From Globodera rostochiensis (taxonomy: Eukaryota; Nematoda; Chromadorea; Rhabditida; Heteroderidae): a stretch of 64,000 bases of DNA. How positions within the stretch are numbered: the stretch's first letter is position 1; each line of letters begins with the position of its first letter. The stretch is from the NCBI GenBank assembly GCA_018350325.1, contig JAEVLN010000001.1, positions 5,423,254-5,487,253 on the forward strand, written 5' to 3'. Positions 58,887-64,000 of this stretch are shown here, piece after piece. The notes under the pieces were generated by a model. The model did no database searches. It saw only the letters and a program-made list of their open reading frames with translations, and had not been told where the DNA came from. The position numbers and the translations under genes were made by a program.

Positions 58887-59256
58887 TTTAATTCGATTTG
58901 ATCAGTTTTTGTTTGCCTATATTTTGTCAAAGAAGGGGCTGAATTTTTTGAAGTAAAGTGTGTACATTTTTGTTCTAATCGTCCCATGGGATAAAAATTT
59001 TTGAAATTCATTGGATTCGTCGTCTGTCAATTGTATTTAAAATAAAGTTTGACAATGTCTCTCTCATACAAAACATTTCTGTAGCTGTGGGGGTTTTTTG
59101 AATAGTAATGTAAATTATTTCTCACAAAACTCAAATGTAAACAAAAATTTCGAATTTTGCGTCCAATTAATTGCCCCTCAAGGGTTTTCTCTATTTGTTG
59201 TTGCTTCTGTTTAAATTAAGGGGGGCGGGCGACCAGAAGGGGGAAATTAGCTGAAT
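58887..59256. other. Convergent intergenic region
   Basis: 3' flanks of borealin and the basonuclin-like gene. AT-rich, with no other feature seen. Confidence 0.45.
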
Positions 59257-62200
59257 TCAGTGCGATTCCGTCACAATTTTGCGTAATTTGCGTGCCATTG
59301 CCTTTGTTGGTGGAATATTTGTTGCCAATGGACGTGCAATGCTTCCGCCAGCGCATTGTCCGTTCTGTGCCCCTCGGGCGCTTCTTTGGCCGTCTTCCGA
59401 TCTCTCGTTGGACGTCCTCAACCAAAAAATGATTGTTTCGATAAGTCCCCAACCCCCCCCCCCCTCCCTCACCTTTTGCCGATAATTGAAGTGAGGACAG
59501 TTTTGGCATGGACTTTTGGATGAAAGAACAAAGCCGGTGGGTCAGTGGCGGAACGTTGCCGCAATGCAATTTTGGGTTGGGATTTGCCGAGTGCCGATTT
59601 CTGAAGCGAATGTCGCGTAAAGTTTGGGGGGGGGGGGATAAAGCGGCAGACCGACTCCTTCTGGACGAGAACATCATTTGACAGCCGTCCACCGTGCATC
59701 TGAACGGCCGCGACTTAATGAGTGAATGGGCGGAGGGCGTCCACCCAACCCAACAACATCAACGAGTACTTGGGGGGGGGGAGGCGTCCACCCAACCCAA
59801 CAACATCAACGCGTACTTGAGGGGGGGGGCGTCCACCCAATCCAACAACATCAACGAGTACTTGAGGGGGGAGGGCGTTCACCCAACCCAACAACAACAT
59901 CAACGAGTACTTGAGGGGGGAGGGAGGCGTTCACCCAATCCAACAATATCAACGGGGGGAGGGCGTCCACTCAACCCAACATCAACGAGTACTTGAGGGG
60001 GGAGGGCGTTCACCCAACCCAACAACAACATCAACGAGTACTTGAGGGGGGAGGGAGGCGTTCACCCAACCCAACAATATCAACGGGGGGAGGGCGTCCA
60101 CTCAACCCAACATCAACGAGTACTTGGGGGGGGGGGGGGGCGTTCACCCAACCCAACAACAACATCAACGAGTACTTGAGGGGGGAGGGAGGCGTTCACC
60201 CAACCCAACAACAAAATCAACGCGTACTTGTGCATCTCGCGCAAGTGCACCGCACTGTTGTGAATCTTCAGGGCGCCCTTGTCGCAGAAACTCTTGCCGC
60301 ACTTGCCGCACTGGACCCGCTTCTTCTCCGCCTTTGTCCGCGCCTCTCTCCGCCTGCGGTCCTCAAGACTGCGCTCCCTTTTCAGTTCGTGCTTAACAAA
60401 TGCGGACTTTCATTGTCAAAAATTCGAATTTGGCAAACATTTTTGGCGGAATGATTGCCGCTTATCAGAAAGTCGACAGTGAAATTTGGCGCAGGCATTT
60501 TTTGGCGAGAAAATCCAACGGAGGCTCGAGAATTTGTGGTAGTGAAGGATTTTGATGGCACAAATTGAGTGCGGGGGGTACGTCGTGCGTGAGGAATTGG
60601 CATGAAGATGGTGGGGACGGCACAACAGACGCGACGACACGGGGGACGAACGACGACAGCCAATGGGCGGAGGACGACGGTGGGCGGGAATGTCCCATTC
60701 CGCGAATGTCACTGCCCCCCCCCCCCCCCCTCCTCCCGCCCCCCCCCCGTCGCCACTCCCGAGACGACGAGACTCCCTTCTCGTGCATTTGTCCCCTCCA
60801 GCGAAAGACACAGAGGTAGCTGGGGGGGGGGGAGGGGGAACAACACCGTATCTGACAGTGATAAAGAGGAAGGGCGGCCTTTTAGGTAAGCATTGAAAGG
60901 CGATGGGACGAGAGGGGAGGAATTTGGGGCTGGGAGGAGCTTCTGCTGGGGAGTCGACCAATTTGAGATTAGAACGACGATCGGCGAATGTGTCGCCTGC
61001 GGTAATGTTCTTCATACTTTTTGTCCCCCCCCCCCCATCCCTCAGTCCCCCCCCCCCCATTCTCTCATTTTCCTTCCCCCACCGTTCTCGGGGAAAGAGT
61101 GTCGAGTGATTTGCATTTGCATAATCGTTCTGACTGCCCCATCCACGGGGAATTGCATGACTGTTGGCAAACGAAAGGCCAAGATTAATGGCCGCTGGCG
61201 ATGATTGTCCGTCCGTTGGCCATTCTGTAACGCATTTGGCGCCTTACTCCTTTCACATCCCCCGGGGCGCTGTGTGTTTTTTGGGTGCCAATAAAAGGCA
61301 ATGCTTCGCCGATGGGAAGGCGGGGAGGGGAGGGGGGGGGGGCGAGGGGCTAATTGGGGGATTGAGACATCCCCTGGTCCCCCCCCCCCCCGATGGAACA
61401 GTGGTAATTCATCGAATGGGCGCGGCAAAAGGCAATGCAATGGTGCCGAAAGGGCTTTTTGGTGCCATTCCAAGATAAAAAAAATGCTGAAGGGACGATT
61501 TTGAATGGATAAAATGTTTGGGTGGAGATGGTATCCCCTCCCCCCCCCCTTTTTGCCAAAACTTGCATTCCCCCCCCCCTTTTTTTGTGCTCCCCCCCCC
61601 GGCCTCCCTTTTGGGGTTCGCCTATCCCGACTGTCCCCAAAGTTCCTTCCTTCAATTCGTCGTCCGGGCCACAACTCCTCAACCCATTCAGCCCATCCAT
61701 CTTTCGTCCTCCATTCTCTGTCAACTCCTCCCCAACTACGCCATCCCCCGCCCCCCAGGGGATTTCCGTCTTTTAGGCCCTTTTGAATTATTGTCGGATC
61801 TCAGCCCCTTCAACACCCTCAGGGGTCATTTATACGCCGTGCAAAATGCTCTTCATTGGAGAAGGACCGTCCATTTTTGGGAGATAGCACTTTTGGTGAA
61901 AGAAAAAGGAGGTGAGTGAGTTGGGGGGGGGATAGAATCTGACTTTTTGATGGAGAAAATGGGGGCAAATGTAAAGGGAGGGAGAGGAGGGACAAATGAA
62001 ATGCCAGCTTCACAATCAGTCCCTCCCTCTCGGACGGGGAAGATTGGGAGCAAGTACATCTTTAGGAACTGTTTCAATCAAAAGGAGGGAGAGGGAGGGA
62101 TCGATTGTGAATGTAGCAAGCAGTACAACTCGACGGGTGATCGGCTAGAGAAGGGACTAAAGAGGCGCTAAAGCCTATGGGGCAGGCGGGCAGGCAATGC

Positions 62201-63916
62201 TTTCAATGCACAACGTCGAGACTATTGGGCGGTGCCATCGAATTCAATTCGTTCGATCGCCCTCACTTTTCCGATTTGGTTTCTGCTGCTGCTGCTGCTG
62301 CTGCTGCTACTGAAGAACATTCAAGCATGTGAAAGATCTGATTAAGCTCGATGGCCTGCTGGGAGAGAACGTGCAGATGCGTTGGCACGGACGGGAAAAG
62401 GACCACCGTCGAATTTCTGGGAAGCGGAAATGAATGAATTGTTTCGATAAGCTGACCCCCCCCCCCACCTCTGTTGTTCTCCATTCACTTTCGCCATGTT
62501 CTCTCCAGCAGCTTGCATCGGATGAGCAACGACGGGCTCTCCCCCCTTCCCAGCGGCGTCCGTTTCCGGCGCACTGTCCACCAAGAACAAAGCCGAGTGC
62601 ATATTCGAGTTCAGCGAGTGTCGGTTTCTGCGTTTGGGTTTCTAATAGTCCGGTGTTCTCCTGCCGTCTGTTTGTTCTGAACCTGCTCCGTCTTGACGAG
62701 AAGGCCCTATCGCAGCCTTTGACCGTGCAGAAGTGTGTCTCCTTCAGGTGGACCGCACTGTTGTGAATCTTCAGCGCGCCTTTGTCACAATAAGTCTTTT
62801 TTTGGGACGGATTCGAACGATGTTTTTTTGCCTTGCCTTGCCCTGCCTACCTTCAGACAGATTTGACACTGAACGCGCCTCTTCCCTGCCCCGCTTCGGC
62901 TCGTCCGCATCCTCCCTGTCCCTCTGCTGCAGCTGCTGCTGATACAGGGCGGTGTCGAGGAGGAGGATGTCGTCGTCGCCGCTCTCTCCGACGTCCATTC
63001 GTCCCCAATGCCTTCCTCTCTTTGCAATCTGTGGACAATCGCTTCTTCGGCCACCGGTGGTTTGCTGTTTCTTCCGTCCAATCGTCCATTTGAATTGCCA
63101 ACAGATGAAAGATCATCATCGGCCATCTCAGTATCGGACAGTCCCCGGCCTTTGTCTGTGCCGCCGCCACCGCCGTCTCTCTCTGTGCCCGCGGCGCCCT
63201 CCTCGCCTTCCTTTGTCGGCTGTTGAGAGACATTGTTGTTGCTGTTCACCAGCAGTTCACCTCCCAACGCAAAAGAGAACAGCGAATGGAGCACCGACTG
63301 CCGAAGGGAATGGGCGAGCGGGGCCAAATGGGGCAAGGCGGAGCCGACAAAGGAAAGCACCCGAAGTTCGGTGTGTACAGGCACATAAAGCCAGTGGTTG
63401 TGGGAGGGCGGCTAAATAGGACCGGGGGGGGGGAATAAGTTCGGCTTCAATTAAACCGGCGGTTGAGGTGACGAACAAAAGGCATACATTGGACTTGTAA
63501 CCGCGCGCAAAGTCCGCTGATGACCAACCGAAGCGCGAAAGGAGGGCGTCGCGGTCGGAAGTCGGAAGAGAGTCGAACATCCGGTCGAGGAGAATCTTTT
63601 CAGAGAGGGAGGGAAGGAGGGAGTAGGGGGAGAAAAGAGAGAGATGGGAGGGGGACACCTTAAGACGTATTGGAAGGGCGTGGAAACCGTCCAGCAGAAG
63701 GGCGACGAGTGAAGTGAGAAGAACGGAGTGCTGCTGTTGTGAAGGTGAGGAGGTGGGGGGAGGGGGGAAGAGCAGTGAAGCGGAAGCGGAAGCGGAAGAG
63801 GAGGAAGAGGGCGGAGGCGACAGCAACGGATTGTTGGGGGAACACAGCAAAAGAGAGGCCGAAGACGTGGACGGAGTAGAGAAGGAAAAGGGGGCAGCGA
63901 GCTGTTGATGATCCAT
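59257..63916 (-). CDS. Basonuclin/disco-type paired C2H2 zinc-finger protein
   Basis: Transcription factor of the basonuclin (disconnected) family. Start at 63916 with a Ser/Pro/Ala-rich leader, then [16 protein letters not shown] joined across an intron to [11 protein letters not shown] and [12 protein letters not shown], the basonuclin N-terminal block. Zinc pair 1: [10 protein letters not shown] joined to [18 protein letters not shown], then [16 protein letters not shown] and RNRHSLNSN (62560-62880). Zinc pair 2: [27 protein letters not shown], joined across the minisatellite intron to [16 protein letters not shown] and [12 protein letters not shown] (59520-60390). Introns at K/T and SRR/NRH positions are the same in both pairs. 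An exon near 62263-62450 carries an eight-alanine run. The large intron 60430-62260 and the 3' end are unresolved. Confidence 0.85.
59735..60231. repeat. Minisatellite inside a zinc-finger intron
   Basis: About eleven units of 40-50 bp with the plus-strand core CCAACCCAACAACATCAACG then AGTACTTGAGGGGGG. Read on the gene's (minus) strand, every unit begins CAAGTACTCGTTGATGTTG. That resembles the true exon-intron junction at the array's right end (CACAA/GTACGCGTTGATTTTG). The array fills the intron between the two halves of zinc pair 2. Confidence 0.95.
60430..62260. other. Long intron rich in G and C homopolymers
   Basis: Between zinc pairs 1 and 2 of the basonuclin-like gene. Contains many runs of 8-12 C or G (60715-60750, 61025-61060, 61380-61390, 61540-61600) and no ORF that matches a known domain. 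Extra exons of the gene may hide here; none could be supported. Confidence 0.5.
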
Positions 63917-64000
63917 GGACGCGAGACGAACAACAAAGACGGTCTTGAACCGGATTGGAACTGAAATGCAGGGGGGATGAGGAAGAAAGGATGGGCGGGT

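Noticed and set aside
59726..60454. ORFs with repeated [18 protein letters not shown] peptides
   Set aside because: Reading of the minisatellite; the array lies in an intron defined by the zinc-finger exons.
60465..61060. Long Gly/Pro-rich ORFs on both strands
   Set aside because: Produced by G/C homopolymers in an intron; both strands and several frames are open together.
63257..63916. Single 219-codon ORF as the whole N-terminal protein
   Set aside because: The segment between PIRLK and ILLDRMF is a Ser/Pro/Leu-rich intron (GTGTCCCC..GAAAAG). Removing it restores the basonuclin block.

Overview
This is nuclear DNA of a nematode. All protein-coding genes are split by many short introns, mostly 40-60 bp with GT..AG ends and a T-rich 3' end, and at least one clear GC-AG intron is present. 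Most genes are single-copy eukaryotic housekeeping genes. A duplicated F-box-like family with an MSDNKSDEE start resembles a family I know from plant-parasitic cyst nematodes (Globodera/Heterodera). That organism call is inference; nothing in the window proves the species.

Layout. 20-1031 (-): a LAMTOR1/Ragulator homologue. 1408-6129: a very large near-perfect palindrome carrying two intact, divergently transcribed eIF5 genes. 6247-16939 (-): DHTKD1, the PP2A B56 regulatory subunit and NAA35 (NatC). 17404-20601 (+): DPY-30 and a lark/RBM4-like RNA-binding protein with two microexons. 20634-21339: a Merlin-type DNA transposon with an intact 8-bp target duplication. 21772-22812 (-): NF-YB. 23815-31269 (+): CCZ1, GPATCH11, CWF19L1 and gluconokinase, closely spaced and possibly an operon. 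31524-32632 (-): a SWEET sugar transporter. 33665-34806 (+): an ESCO/Eco1 cohesin acetyltransferase. About 35.4-37.7 kb (-): a DEG/ENaC channel. 38465-42463 (+): VPS54.

42.5-48.4 kb is an accessory, rearranged block between VPS54 and NOC3. The VPS54 3' end is duplicated, two F-box-like paralogues each follow a VPS54 end, and pieces of the neighbouring NOC3 gene are pasted in. Fold-back and TIR elements also lie here. 48.7-56.8 kb (-): NOC3, a NADAR-domain protein and a LOTUS-domain protein. 57680-58886 (+): a borealin/CSC-1 homologue. 59.3-63.9 kb (-): a basonuclin/disco-type zinc-finger gene whose introns hold G/C homopolymers and a minisatellite that appears to derive from a splice-donor region.

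The genes do not form one pathway. Themes are translation and ribosome biogenesis (eIF5, NOC3), endolysosomal traffic (LAMTOR1, CCZ1, VPS54), chromatin and chromosome segregation (DPY-30, ESCO, borealin, B56) and RNA biology (lark, GPATCH11, CWF19L1, LOTUS). The striking structural signals are the eIF5 palindrome and the VPS54/F-box/NOC3 mosaic. Exon boundaries come from manual reading for frame, splice dinucleotides and family conservation; no alignment software was used.
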